The position numbers and the translations under genes are program-made. This document shows positions 32,873-41,250 of a stretch of 53,510 bases of DNA, in pieces. Position 1 is the stretch's first letter; each line of letters begins with the position of its first letter. Source of the stretch: Oscillospiraceae bacterium (GTDB lineage: Bacteria > Bacillota > Clostridia > Oscillospirales > QAMX01); NCBI GenBank assembly GCA_015067675.1, contig SVMB01000013.1:1-53510 (forward strand), written 5' to 3'. The notes under the pieces are model-generated. The model ran no database searches, was not told the DNA's origin, and saw only the letters and a program-made list of their open reading frames with translations.

Positions 32873-32941
32873 TAGTTTCTCATCGGTTTTCTTTGCATTT
32901 TCGCCTTTCCTGAGCTGTTTTTGCTCCTTTCATTCAACAAG

Positions 32942-32972
32942 AAGGAGACCGAATCCTCATCCGGTCTCCTTT
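32942..32972 (-). terminator. Weak terminator-like hairpin after the SleB-like gene
   Basis: Stem AAGGAGACCG / CGGTCTCCTT with a 9-base loop. The minus-strand flank CTTGTTGAATG is only slightly T-rich, so termination is less certain. Confidence 0.5.
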
Positions 32973-33014
32973 GAAAGTCATACTATACGCCAAAATCCAT
33001 GTCTTGGCGGACAT

Positions 33015-33848
33015 TTAAAGATAGAAATCATGATTGCCGATGCTGCGGTAAAAACTCCGGTTATAGATGATCCAGAAATTGGTTGCCTTGCGGGGATTGA
33101 GGAAAAACAGGCAGTCGCCAACCACATTTTCTCCTTCCAGACAGCGACGTGCCGCCTCATATGCGTCCGCCGAGGGCGTATTATAGATGGTACCGTTGAG
33201 CACCGGCTCATACTGAACCGTATACTTCCGGTCAAAGATCACGCCATAGATCGTATCCGGATAGAGCTCCGACTCGACACGGTTGAGGATGGTATTGCCC
33301 ACGGCAATCATCCCCTCCATGCTCTCACCGCCGGCCTCGGCATAAATGATACGTGCCAGCCAATAGAGTTCACTTTCCGTATAGGAAGGTGTCTGAACCG
33401 TTCCCGACTCCGGCGGCGTAAGCTGTACGTTCTCCGGTGTTTTAAGCAGCGCCGCCGTTCCATTCCAGTCCACGGTGCAGTCGAGGCTTTTGGCCACAGC
33501 CCGGATGGGGGCATACAGTCGTCCGCGTCTGATACGGTTGCTGGTATCGGCTGAAATATGGGTATTGTCATCACTGAGGCCGTACTGTCCTTCCCGCACA
33601 GTAATGACGCTGCCGGTCGGCGTATGCACAACTGCCTGCCGCCGTGCAGCATCCCAGTTGACCTCGCAGCCGAGAGCTTCATAGATCACACGCACCGGCA
33701 CATGGGTACGGCTTCCGGCAATATATGTATGCATCTGCATGGTTTTTCCGTCAACAATGACAGGGGCGGCGTTGGCCGCTGTACTGAGGATGGCCGCTGC
33801 TGCCAGTGCGGCGGCTCCCCGCTTTAGTCGTGTTCGTAACTGTTTCAT
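33015..33848 (-). CDS. Secreted SleB/CwlJ-type cell wall hydrolase with copper-amine-oxidase-N-like domain
   Basis: A 277-aa exported protein. Signal peptide about 1-27 ([15 protein letters not shown]), then a copper amine oxidase N-terminal-like domain (about 28-135; [18 protein letters not shown] and [18 protein letters not shown] repeats), a Pro/Thr linker, and a Hydrolase_2 domain (about 155-277). The SleB-type catalytic segment is [30 protein letters not shown] with Glu171. SleB/CwlJ members are lytic transglycosylases acting on spore cortex or vegetative peptidoglycan. The promoter TTGCCT/TACAAT lies about 70 bases upstream. Confidence 0.92.
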   Translation of the reverse strand: MKQLRTRLKRGAAALAAAAILSTAANAAPVIVDGKTMQMHTYIAGSRTHVPVRVIYEALGCEVNWDAARRQAVVHTPTGSVITVREGQYGLSDDNTHISADTSNRIRRGRLYAPIRAVAKSLDCTVDWNGTAALLKTPENVQLTPPESGTVQTPSYTESELYWLARIIYAEAGGESMEGMIAVGNTILNRVESELYPDTIYGVIFDRKYTVQYEPVLNGTIYNTPSADAYEAARRCLEGENVVGDCLFFLNPRKATNFWIIYNRSFYRSIGNHDFYL

Positions 33849-33917
33849 GGCGATATCTCCTTATCTTTTGGGTTTCGGTTTGCTCGTCATGGCATATCCC
33901 GCACCGTCACGTCTATC

Positions 33918-33946
33918 ATTGTATATGACTTTTCGGTAACAGGCAA
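33918..33946 (-). promoter_or_regulatory. Promoter of the SleB-like gene
   Basis: Minus-strand TTGCCT, 17 bases, TACAAT. Confidence 0.6.
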
Positions 33947-34002
33947 TGCAGAAATACTGGCAATTCACCCTTGATTTTCCTCTATCGCCTACTATTTTCC
34001 GC

Positions 34003-34033
34003 AAAAAAGCACCGTCCTGTTCCGGACGGTGCT
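34003..34033 (-). terminator. Terminator after the Rrf2 regulator gene
   Basis: Minus-strand stem AGCACCGTCC / GGACGGTGCT, 6-base loop, followed by T6. Confidence 0.88.
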
Positions 34034-34060
34034 CAGATGACGGATATTCTCTGTTCAGTT

Positions 34061-34459
34061 TTACATGAACTGATCCAGCGTCGCACGATACATATGCTCG
34101 CGGATTATGGAATTGAGATCGCTGAAATAACAGTGGAAGCTGCAGGCATCCACGTCCTTGCCCATTCGGCTGCAGACAAATTCGCCGTCCAGGCAGTTAT
34201 TGACCTCAAAAGGCCCGTCAATGGTCTCGACAACCAGGCCGATGGAAATCTCCGCCGGCTTCTTCTTCAGATAATAGCCTCCCGATGCGCCCTGACGTGC
34301 ACCGACGATTTCGGCCATGGCAAGCTTACGCAGAATCTTGAGTGCAAAGCGCAGGGTAACACCGGTCTGCTCGGCGATGAGCTTGGCGCTTTTCTGACTG
34401 CCGCCAAGAAGGCTGTATACAATACGCAGCGCATAGTCTGCTTCATTGGTAATCCGCAT
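34061..34459 (-). CDS. Rrf2 family transcriptional regulator
   Basis: A 132-aa winged-helix regulator. The DNA-binding part (residues 1-65) reads MRITNEADYALRIVYSL, SAKLIAEQTGVTLRFALKILRKL and GASGGYYL, the standard Rrf2/IscR order. Four cysteines C89, C96, C106 and C110 lie where IscR/NsrR-type proteins hold an Fe-S cluster, but the spacing differs from IscR (CX5CX7C). It may sense oxidative or iron-sulfur status. The gene has a TTGACA/TATATT promoter and lies divergent from a membrane protein gene, sharing a 194-base region. Confidence 0.93.
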   Translation of the reverse strand: MRITNEADYALRIVYSLLGGSQKSAKLIAEQTGVTLRFALKILRKLAMAEIVGARQGASGGYYLKKKPAEISIGLVVETIDGPFEVNNCLDGEFVCSRMGKDVDACSFHCYFSDLNSIIREHMYRATLDQFM

Positions 34460-34521
34460 GATTCGTATATATTCCTCTCACAGGATGCGCCGCAGCTTTT
34501 TCGCGGCGGTTATATACTACT

Positions 34522-34550
34522 AATATACTACATTATTTTCGATTTGTCAA
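34522..34550 (-). promoter_or_regulatory. Promoter of the Rrf2 gene
   Basis: Minus-strand TTGACA, 17 bases, TATATT. The transcript leader contains a GC hairpin (GCCGC...GCGGC) just downstream. Confidence 0.7.
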
Positions 34551-34589
34551 TAAATTTCCTTCTTACTTCCGCTTGTTAACAAATTATCG

Positions 34590-34619
34590 TTGACAGAATT
34601 GGTGCAATCGGGGTATAAT
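34590..34619 (+). promoter_or_regulatory. Promoter of the acpS-nnrE-alr gene run
   Basis: Exact TTGACA and TATAAT hexamers separated by 18 bases, about 35 bases before the first gene. Confidence 0.8.
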
Positions 34620-34653
34620 ATGTAAACAACAATGCGAAAAGGAGCTTTACTTC

Positions 34654-35283
34654 ATGGGTGACCTGTATCTTGAAAAAATCGTCCGCCGCGCTCCCACCAT
34701 TCCGGTGATTCTGCTGCGTACGGTGATCCTCTTCGGCGCTGCCGCCATCTCCTGGCTGATCATGGTGATCGTTCTCAATCCTGAAAGCGGACTTGCGCAG
34801 TTCTCGCAGATTTTCCTGCTGCTGGTAGCCGCTATCCTCTTCTTTGCCTATCGTCTGTTCACCAGCTTCAATATCGAGCATGAGTACATCGTGACCAACG
34901 GCGAAATCGACATCGACAAGATCGTTTCCAAGCGTACCCGCAAGCGTCTGTGCACCATTCCTCCGCTGGAAGTGGAGATCATGGCGCCCTACGACGAGGA
35001 GCACAAGCATTACTACGACAACAACGGCGAGTTTGCCAAGACCTTCGACACCACCACCTCCAAGTATTCCAAGGACATCTGGCTCATCGTTGCCAACACC
35101 AAGAAGTACGGCCGTCTGCGCGTGCTCTTTGAGCCCACCGACCGCATGATTGAGAATATGCGCGAGCATATGCCCCGCAAGGTCGAGCTTCCCAAGGGTT
35201 TTGTTCTTCCCTCCGAAGCCGCCCGCATCGCCGAGGCCGAAGCTGCTGCCAAAGCCGCTGACGACGAGGACGACGACGAATGA
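34654..35283 (+). CDS. Two-helix membrane protein with PH-like cytoplasmic domain (DUF6106-like)
   Basis: A 209-aa protein with two hydrophobic helices (about 18-40 and 48-67), then a soluble domain with FNIEHEYIVTNGEIDIDKIVSKRTRKRL, the type of sequence seen in bacterial PH-like domains, and an acidic Ala/Glu/Asp C-terminal tail (SEAARIAEAEAAAK, then DDEDDDE). It resembles the clostridial DUF6106 family, whose function is unknown; the family name is given from memory. AAAGGAG lies 9 bases before the ATG. Its stop overlaps the acpS start by 4 bases. Confidence 0.82.
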   Translation: MGDLYLEKIVRRAPTIPVILLRTVILFGAAAISWLIMVIVLNPESGLAQFSQIFLLLVAAILFFAYRLFTSFNIEHEYIVTNGEIDIDKIVSKRTRKRLCTIPPLEVEIMAPYDEEHKHYYDNNGEFAKTFDTTTSKYSKDIWLIVANTKKYGRLRVLFEPTDRMIENMREHMPRKVELPKGFVLPSEAARIAEAEAAAKAADDEDDDE

Positions 35284-35633
35284 GAGGCGTCGGGATTGAT
35301 CTGGAAGATGTGAGTCGGTTTGAGCCGATCCTTTCCAATCCAGCCCTGTTACATCGTATGTTCCGGGAGGAAGAGTGCGCGTATATCCGCGCCTCTTCCC
35401 ATCCCGCAGCTTCCGCCGCCGGTATCTACTGTGCGCGGGAAGCTCTTGCCAAGGCGATCGGCTCGGGACTCTTCCGGTCCCTGTTTACCGACGCTGAATT
35501 GATTCATGATGCGCGCGGCCGTCCGGAATTTGTCTTTTCCGGGGAATTGGCGGCGCGTTTTTGCTCCACGGATTTCCACGTCAGCATTTCCCATACCAAA
35601 GCTCAGGCGACGGCCATCGTCATCTGGGACTGA
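35280..35633 (+). CDS. acpS: Holo-[acyl-carrier-protein] synthase AcpS
   Basis: A 117-aa phosphopantetheinyl transferase that activates acyl carrier protein using coenzyme A. The magnesium-binding GIDLED (residues 5-10), the basic-glutamate helix YCAREALAKAIGSG and the C-terminal HVSISHTKAQATAIV are typical. The usual F(S/A)AKEA is AREA here. Translation is coupled to the upstream gene by an ATGA overlap. Confidence 0.95.
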   Translation: MRGVGIDLEDVSRFEPILSNPALLHRMFREEECAYIRASSHPAASAAGIYCAREALAKAIGSGLFRSLFTDAELIHDARGRPEFVFSGELAARFCSTDFHVSISHTKAQATAIVIWD

Positions 35634-35651
35634 ATTCGGAGGTAGACTTCC

Positions 35652-37199
35652 ATGCGCGTTGCAAGTGCCGCACAGATGCGTGAAATTGAACGCATTGCCA
35701 TCGAAAGCCGGGGCATTCCCTCCCTTGATCTGATGGAACGGGCAGCGACTGCCGTGACCAATACGGTCATGCGCACCATGGCTGCCAAAAAAATAGAAAA
35801 ACCCACGGTCTGCATCCTCTGCGGTACCGGTAAAAACGGCGGAGACGGCTTTGCCATTGCCCGTCTGCTCAGCGATGCCGGTGTGAAGGTCCGTGTCTAC
35901 GCCGTCGGCGAGGACGAAAAGCGTGCCGAGGACACCGCAGCCAATGCCGCACGCTTCACCGGCGAGGTTCGCCGCAAGCCCGACAACGGCGTATTCAAGG
36001 CCGACTGCATCATCGACGCGCTCTTCGGCATCGGCTTCCACGGTGAACTTACGGGAGACGCCCGCACACTGGTGGAGCTTGCCAACAGCCGTCACGGTGT
36101 ATCCGCGCCCCTGCGTGTGGCGGTGGACATTCCCAGCGGCGTCAACGCTGACACAGGTGCGGTGGAAGGCGTCGCCTTCAACGCGGGTATCACCGTTACC
36201 TTTACTCTGCCCAAGCCCGGACTCTATCTGCTGCCCGGCGCCAAATATGCCGGCAGCGTCCTCATCGCAAACATCGGCATTCCCACCGACATCTTCCCGG
36301 CCTTTCCGCCGTCCTTTATCGCCATGGACCGCAACGTCTGCGACACCATCATGCCCGCCCGTCGTGCCGATGCCCACAAGGGCGACTTCGGACGGCTTCT
36401 GCTCATCGGCGGCTGTGCCGATTACCCCGGTGCCCCTGTCATGGCAGCCAATGCCGCCGTGCGCACCGGTGCAGGTCTGGTCACCGTGGCCGTGCCCACG
36501 TCCATCTATCCCATCACCGCCGCCAAGCTCACCGAAGCCATGCCCCGCCGCATGGTTCAGGACAAGGCCGGCCGTCTTTCTCCCGGCAGTCTCCCCGCAC
36601 TGCTGACGCTGCAGGCCGGTTCTCAGGCCGTTCTCTTTGGACCGGGACTGGGCCGTTCCGACACGATGCCCGCGCTTGCGGAAGCCTTGCTGCGCGGCGG
36701 TATCTGCCCGATGGTTCTCGATGCGGATGGTCTAAATGCCGTCAGCGCGCATATGGATATGCTGTCCACCATCAAGCGTCCGCTGATTCTGACACCCCAT
36801 GACGGTGAGTTTGCCCGTTTGTGCGGCGGTGAAGCCCCTCCCGACGAGGGTACCGCCCGTCTGGACTGTGCCCGCGCCTTTGCTGCCCGCTATCACTGCA
36901 TTCTGGTTCTCAAAGGTCACCGCACCATCACCGCCTCCCCCGACGGCCGTGTGTTTGTCAACACCACCGGCAATCCCGGCATGGCTAAGGGCGGCTCCGG
37001 CGATGTGCTGGCAGGCGTGATTGCCTCCTTTGCAGCCCAGGGCATTGATCCTTTCCTCGCAGCTGCGGCCGGCGCCTTCTTCCATGGTGCTGCGGGAGAT
37101 GCCTGTGCAAACTCCATCGGCGAATACGGCATGACGCCCACCGATATCATCGGTGCACTGCCCTCTACCCTGCGCAGGTACAATTCCCGCGCCTGGTAA
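35652..37199 (+). CDS. nnrE-nnrD: Bifunctional NAD(P)H-hydrate epimerase / ADP-dependent dehydratase
   Basis: A 515-aa fusion that repairs damaged NAD(P)H. The epimerase half (about 1-215) has GTGKNGGDGFAIAR (58-71) and DALFGIGFHG; the dehydratase half (about 235-505) has GDFGRLLLIGG, VLDADGLNA, LILTPHDGEFARL, LKGHRTITA and GNPGMAKGGSGDVLAGVI, the ribokinase-like core. Gene order acpS-nnrE/nnrD-lipoprotein-alr is common in Firmicutes. GGAGG lies 9 bases before the ATG. Confidence 0.96.
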   Translation: MRVASAAQMREIERIAIESRGIPSLDLMERAATAVTNTVMRTMAAKKIEKPTVCILCGTGKNGGDGFAIARLLSDAGVKVRVYAVGEDEKRAEDTAANAARFTGEVRRKPDNGVFKADCIIDALFGIGFHGELTGDARTLVELANSRHGVSAPLRVAVDIPSGVNADTGAVEGVAFNAGITVTFTLPKPGLYLLPGAKYAGSVLIANIGIPTDIFPAFPPSFIAMDRNVCDTIMPARRADAHKGDFGRLLLIGGCADYPGAPVMAANAAVRTGAGLVTVAVPTSIYPITAAKLTEAMPRRMVQDKAGRLSPGSLPALLTLQAGSQAVLFGPGLGRSDTMPALAEALLRGGICPMVLDADGLNAVSAHMDMLSTIKRPLILTPHDGEFARLCGGEAPPDEGTARLDCARAFAARYHCILVLKGHRTITASPDGRVFVNTTGNPGMAKGGSGDVLAGVIASFAAQGIDPFLAAAAGAFFHGAAGDACANSIGEYGMTPTDIIGALPSTLRRYNSRAW

Positions 37200-37247
37200 A
37201 CCTTTCGTCGGCGCAGGATGGTGAGCCTGAACGCTGGAGGTATCCTC

Positions 37248-37811
37248 ATGCGCCGCGTATTCTGTCTGCTTCCCTGTCTGTTTTTACTGTGTTCCTGCCG
37301 CACAGCTTCCGTATCCGAACAGATTGCGCCGTTTTACCAGTCCGCGAACATCATCACAGCTCGGCTTGCCGTGACTGTGGATTCCGGAACCCAGGTCTGC
37401 GATTTCATCATGGATTGGAGCTATGACGGTGCTGTCAGCACGCTGTCTGTCGTGGAACCGGCGTCTCTCACGGGTGTGGTTCTGCGCGCGGATCCCGATG
37501 CCCGCAAACTACTCTATGATGAGGCGGTTTTGGTGCTTCCCGCAGCCGATGGTCTCTTTCTCTCGCCGCTTGAAATGCTGGCGTCCACCTTTGCCTGCTG
37601 GCGCGAAGGATATTACGAATCATCAGCCGCCGAAAGCTCCCGGGAAGCCTCCAGTATTACGCTGACCTGGCGTCAGACTGCCGGGGAATACGATTCGGCA
37701 GAGCTGAGCACGGTCTTCGATGCTCAGACGCTGCTGCCGCTGTCCTGCGAATATATCCTCGGCGGCGTTCGCCGTATGACGGCGCGTTTTCTTACCGTCG
37801 CCGTATCATAA
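37248..37811 (+). CDS. Predicted lipoprotein in the nnrE-alr interval
   Basis: A 187-aa exported lipoprotein: signal peptide MRRVFCLLPCLFLLCSC with the lipobox ending at Cys17. The mature part has beta-rich stretches (ITARLAVTVDSGTQVCDFIMDWSYDGAVSTLSVVEP) that recall LolA/DUF4292-type outer lipoprotein folds. GGAGG lies 7 bases before the ATG; the upstream in-frame ATG at 37218 has no such site. Proteins of this kind often lie between nnrE and alr in Clostridia; the function is unknown. Confidence 0.8.
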   Translation: MRRVFCLLPCLFLLCSCRTASVSEQIAPFYQSANIITARLAVTVDSGTQVCDFIMDWSYDGAVSTLSVVEPASLTGVVLRADPDARKLLYDEAVLVLPAADGLFLSPLEMLASTFACWREGYYESSAAESSREASSITLTWRQTAGEYDSAELSTVFDAQTLLPLSCEYILGGVRRMTARFLTVAVS

Positions 37812-37850
37812 GTTTGCCGATTACACATTTTTGCCAAAGAAGGAATAACT

Positions 37851-38978
37851 GTGAACACGCGTCCGCTTGCCTATGCCGGGCTCTCCGGCAAAACGCTGAT
37901 TGAAAACTTCCGCATTCTGCGCGCCGGCGTCCCCGCCGACGTCAAAATGCTGACTCTGCTCAAGGCCAATGCCTACGGCCATGGCGCCGTGTGGGCAGGA
38001 CGTCTGCTTGAAGAGGCCGGGGCCGATTTCTTCGGCGTTGCCACCGCCGAAGAGGCGCTGGAACTTCGGCAGGCCGGTATCCGGCTGCCGATCCTGATTC
38101 TGGGTTATACGCAGCCGGAGATGATCCCGGCGCTTGCCCGTGCGCAGATCCGCCAGTGTGTACCCGACGTGGAGGCGGCTCTTGCCTACTCCGCACAGCT
38201 CGTCCCCGATGATCCCGATCTGCTCATCCATATCAAGCTCGACACCGGCATGGCCCGTTACGGTCTCAATTGCCGCGAGATTGACTCTGCCTGCCGCGAC
38301 GCACTGACCATCGCCCGGACTCCCAGACTTAGTGCCGAAGGGTTATTTACCCATTTTGCCGATGCAGACAACTCACAGGATACCTATACGCCGGTTCAGG
38401 CTGATCGTTTCCGGCTTGTTTACAATAATTTAATAAATTCCGGCTGCAAAATTCCGCTTGCGCATTGCGAAAACAGCGCGGCTGTGTTAAAATATAACTG
38501 TATACGTTTTGATATGGTCCGTGTGGGCATTGCGCTGTACGGAATTGCGCCCTCTCCGGCCACTGTCATTCCGGATACGCTGCGCACCGTCATGAGTCTG
38601 CACGCCACTGTCGTGCAGACGCGCACCCTTTCTCCGGATGAATCGGTCAGCTACGGCCGCCGTTTTGTCACGGAGCGTCCCACGGTTGTGGCAACTCTGC
38701 GCATTGGATACGGAGACGGCCTGTTCCGTCAGGCCACCGGTGCAAGCGTTCTCATTCGCGGACAGCTTGCCCCCATCATCGGCACCATCTGCATGGATGC
38801 CTGCATGGTGGATGTCACCGATATTCCCGGCGTCTGCCGCGGCGACGATGTTCTCATCTTCGGCCGCGAAAAAAATCACGTTTTATCCCCCGATGACCTG
38901 GCTTTACGCTGTCACACCATCCCTTACGAGCTTGTATCCCGCATTGGACCACGCATTCCGCGCATCGAAATCGACTGA
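37851..38978 (+). CDS. alr: Alanine racemase (GTG start)
   Basis: A 375-aa fold-type III PLP enzyme that supplies D-alanine for peptidoglycan. Lys38 in LLKANAYGHG binds PLP; the second catalytic residue is Tyr268 in ESVSYGRR; RIGYGDGLFR and GTICMDACMVDVT are also typical. The GTG start has AAGGA 6 bases upstream, and no better ATG is available. It is followed after 156 bases by mazF, as in Bacillus, but without an antitoxin gene between. Confidence 0.97.
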   Translation: MNTRPLAYAGLSGKTLIENFRILRAGVPADVKMLTLLKANAYGHGAVWAGRLLEEAGADFFGVATAEEALELRQAGIRLPILILGYTQPEMIPALARAQIRQCVPDVEAALAYSAQLVPDDPDLLIHIKLDTGMARYGLNCREIDSACRDALTIARTPRLSAEGLFTHFADADNSQDTYTPVQADRFRLVYNNLINSGCKIPLAHCENSAAVLKYNCIRFDMVRVGIALYGIAPSPATVIPDTLRTVMSLHATVVQTRTLSPDESVSYGRRFVTERPTVVATLRIGYGDGLFRQATGASVLIRGQLAPIIGTICMDACMVDVTDIPGVCRGDDVLIFGREKNHVLSPDDLALRCHTIPYELVSRIGPRIPRIEID

Positions 38979-39134
38979 CCTCACGGACCTTCGCCGTGTT
39001 TCCCTCATATACTGTTAGTGGGCTCCCTTCCGCGCAATTTTTTGTGCCGGACGCTTATAACCGCCCGCCAATGGGGAAATATAAAAGCAGGTACTCCTCC
39101 CGGGGAGCTACACTACCGAAACGGCGGAGCGTGA

Positions 39135-39500
39135 ATGTTCGTGGAAACCGGTGTTAAAAGAGGCGAAATCTATTTTGCGGATCTGAGTCCCGTAGTGGGC
39201 AGTGAACAGGGGGGCGTGCGTCCCGTACTTATCGTACAGAACAACGTCGGCAACCGTTACAGTCCCACGGTTATCGCCGCAGCAATCACTTCACAGGTCA
39301 ACAAGGCCCGTCTGCCTACGCATATCCCTTTGACCGCGCAGACGTACGGGTTGACCCGCGATTCGGTGATCCTGCTGGAACAGATCCGCACCATTGACAA
39401 ACGGCGGCTCAAGGAAAAAATGGGACAACTGGATGAAACGGTGATGGAAAAGGTTGATGAAGCCCTGGCTGTGAGCTTTGGCATCTCAAGCCCCACCTGA
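39135..39500 (+). CDS. MazF/PemK family mRNA interferase (EndoA-like), no antitoxin found
   Basis: A 121-aa protein with MazF signatures: [31 protein letters not shown] (about 7-37), [19 protein letters not shown] and [16 protein letters not shown]. EndoA-type toxins cut mRNA at short sequences. In Bacillus the order is alr-ndoAI(antitoxin)-ndoA; here the 156-base interval holds no antitoxin-like reading frame. GGCGGAG lies 5 bases before the ATG. A solitary MazF may be controlled by an antitoxin elsewhere or may act as a housekeeping RNase. Confidence 0.93.
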   Translation: MFVETGVKRGEIYFADLSPVVGSEQGGVRPVLIVQNNVGNRYSPTVIAAAITSQVNKARLPTHIPLTAQTYGLTRDSVILLEQIRTIDKRRLKEKMGQLDETVMEKVDEALAVSFGISSPT

Positions 39501-39529
39501 ACCACGATTTACTAAGGAGGATCACCCCA

Positions 39530-40177
39530 ATGACCAAACGTAAATGGATTCTCACGACCAGCTCTGTGCTGCTTGTGATGCTGCTGTTTGCAGGCTACAT
39601 GGCAATTGCCGCGGAGTACGGCTCGTCTTCCGACCCGCTCGTCTCCGCGAGCTACATAACCGATGTACTCGCGCCCGATACCATTCAGAAGGTCAATGAC
39701 ATCATCGATCAGCGTTCCAACGAGTTCTCCACCAAGATGGAGCAGACGCTGGCCAATTACGAAAACGAGATCGACGCGATGCTCACCGAATTTGAGGCGA
39801 AGAACACCAATCTCGCCGCCAATGACAGCTTTATCGATGCCGTTACCACCCGCGTGCTAGCAGCCATCAACAACGGCGGTTCCGTCGGCGATGGCAATGC
39901 CGCAGTCAGTACCGGCGACTGGCGTCTGGTTGAGGTTGAGAAGGGCAAGACCCTGGTATTTGAGGTCGGCGGCGAGGTGCTGCTGCGTATCGGCTCTGCC
40001 AGCTGCTATGCGCCCTCCGATCCCGGTCTGATCGATGCCACCACCGGTGATGTGCTCAGCGCCGGCGGCAATCTGGCTCAGAACCATCTTTATGTTATTA
40101 CGGTTGCCGGCCGCGGCTTCACCGCCACCGGCTCCACCAACAAGCTGCTCGTTTCCGGCAGCTACACCATCAAGTAA
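39530..40177 (+). CDS. Membrane-anchored/secreted hypothetical protein with coiled-coil segment
   Basis: A 215-aa protein. Residues about 7-28 form a signal peptide or anchor (WILTTSSVLLVMLLFAGYMA). Residues about 52-95 (IQKVNDIIDQRSNEFSTKMEQTL and following heptads) predict a coiled coil. The C-terminal 90 residues are a small beta-rich domain (VVEKGKTLVFEVGGEVLLRIGSA-like and LYVITVAGRGFTATGSTNKLLVSG). AAGGAGG-like SD sits 8 bases before the ATG. It follows mazF by 29 bases and may be co-transcribed. I do not recognise the family; the function is unknown. Confidence 0.75.
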   Translation: MTKRKWILTTSSVLLVMLLFAGYMAIAAEYGSSSDPLVSASYITDVLAPDTIQKVNDIIDQRSNEFSTKMEQTLANYENEIDAMLTEFEAKNTNLAANDSFIDAVTTRVLAAINNGGSVGDGNAAVSTGDWRLVEVEKGKTLVFEVGGEVLLRIGSASCYAPSDPGLIDATTGDVLSAGGNLAQNHLYVITVAGRGFTATGSTNKLLVSGSYTIK

Positions 40178-40178
40178 G

Positions 40179-40796
40179 TTACCGACGGGAGACCGCACAA
40201 AGCATGCGGTCTCCCGTTTGCTCTGCTTCCAGTGTATTCAGGCTGATCCCCCATCGTCCCGGCACCTCCAGTGACGACGGCTTCACCCCTGCCCGCGCCA
40301 GTGCAAGCTCCGCGCGCAGGCTCTCGTAACGAAACCGGATGACTGCCTCCGTCACGCCGCAGCGCTGCGCCTGCGCCGTCGTGAACCTGCGCAGATTCTC
40401 AGCCGAAGAAAGTGCCCCTCTGCACGCATACACCCGCTGTGCCAGCTCCTTCCATGGAACCAGCAGCTCGGCGGCCCCTTCATTGGCCTGCCACTCTTTC
40501 AGGGCGTCCCGACGACCATGGGACGCCTTTTCTCTGTGCAGCCACCAGTGCATCAGCTCATGCGAGAGATCAAACATTTGTTCCTTGCGTGTTCGCGCGG
40601 CGTTGAGCAGGATCAGATCCCGGCTCTCGCCGCGCATATAAACACCGTTGAAACCATGGGTCTTGAGCACAACCTGCCGCAGTTCCAGTCCCGGAATCTG
40701 CTCACAGATTGCAAACACATCAACCGGCCCTTTTCCCACGTGAAAAGCCTGTCGAAACTCCTCCACGCGCCGGTACAGCTCTCTTCTATTGTTCAT
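40179..40796 (-). CDS. ImmA/IrrE family metallo-endopeptidase
   Basis: A 205-aa protein with the zinc-protease motif HELMHWWLH (H79, E80, H83) and a downstream glutamate (EWQANEGAAELLVPW) as third ligand. ImmA-type proteases cleave partner XRE repressors in mobile elements or stress circuits. Its start overlaps the stop of the XRE gene by 11 bases, so the two are translationally coupled. No integrase or phage gene is nearby, so this is probably a stand-alone regulatory pair. The 3' end encodes a terminator hairpin for the opposite strand. Confidence 0.92.
   Translation of the reverse strand: MNNRRELYRRVEEFRQAFHVGKGPVDVFAICEQIPGLELRQVVLKTHGFNGVYMRGESRDLILLNAARTRKEQMFDLSHELMHWWLHREKASHGRRDALKEWQANEGAAELLVPWKELAQRVYACRGALSSAENLRRFTTAQAQRCGVTEAVIRFRYESLRAELALARAGVKPSSLEVPGRWGISLNTLEAEQTGDRMLCAVSRR
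40185..40219. terminator. Terminator overlapping the end of the ImmA-type gene
   Basis: Stem ACGGGAGACCGCA / TGCGGTCTCCCGT, 7-base loop, then TTTG on the plus strand. It lies wholly inside the last codons of the convergent metallopeptidase gene. Confidence 0.8.
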
Positions 40797-41118
40797 TCTT
40801 CCGATTCTGAATACTCCGTGCAGCCTCCATCAGGATCTCCAGATCCGCTGCGTCAATCCCCTTTTCCTGCGCACTGCGGGCAAGGCTGAGGTAGACCTCC
40901 TGTATCCCCGTCAGGCTTTCCAGACTCTGGCCGCGCCCGATGATGGCATCCAGGGTTACGCCAAAGTAATCGGCTACACGTGCGATGCGCTCCACAGAGG
41001 GAATCTTTGAGTCCCACTTACAGATAGAGCCTGCGGCAAAACCCAGCTCCCGCTCAAGCCGCGCCATACTGGTGCCGTGTTTTCGGCAAAGGTCTTTGAT
41101 GGCAGATACAATTTCCAT
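40786..41118 (-). CDS. XRE family transcriptional regulator (ImmR-like)
   Basis: A 110-aa protein: an HTH domain (about 1-60; SMARLERELGFAAGSICKWDSKIPSVERIARVADYFGVTLDAIIG) plus a helical C-terminal tail (LSLARSAQEKGIDAADLEILMEAARSIQ) that could be the dimerisation or ImmA-sensitive part. AGGAGGGG lies before the ATG. The promoter TTGACA/TATCAT has an adjacent AACGTTTGT-like sequence that could be its own operator. Confidence 0.92.
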   Translation of the reverse strand: MEIVSAIKDLCRKHGTSMARLERELGFAAGSICKWDSKIPSVERIARVADYFGVTLDAIIGRGQSLESLTGIQEVYLSLARSAQEKGIDAADLEILMEAARSIQNRKNEQ

Positions 41119-41142
41119 GGGATAATCCCCTCCTTTGCTTCC

Positions 41143-41171
41143 ATGATATCACACAAACGTTCGATTGTCAA
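41143..41171 (-). promoter_or_regulatory. Promoter of the XRE-ImmA pair
   Basis: Minus-strand TTGACA, 17 bases, TATCAT. Confidence 0.7.
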
Positions 41172-41210
41172 GTATAATCAGATACATTTGTTCTTTCCTC
41201 GATACGACAA

Positions 41211-41242
41211 CAGGGAGGATCCCAAAGGATCCTCCCCGTTTG
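41211..41242 (-). terminator. Terminator after nrdG
   Basis: Minus-strand stem GGGGAGGATCC / GGATCCTCCC with loop TTTG, then TGTTG. It closes the nrdD-nrdG operon. Confidence 0.75.
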
Positions 41243-41250
41243 ATTCTGAA

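Noticed and set aside
38979-39134. Hidden antitoxin gene between alr and mazF
   Set aside because: All frames are short or interrupted, and none begins behind an SD site.
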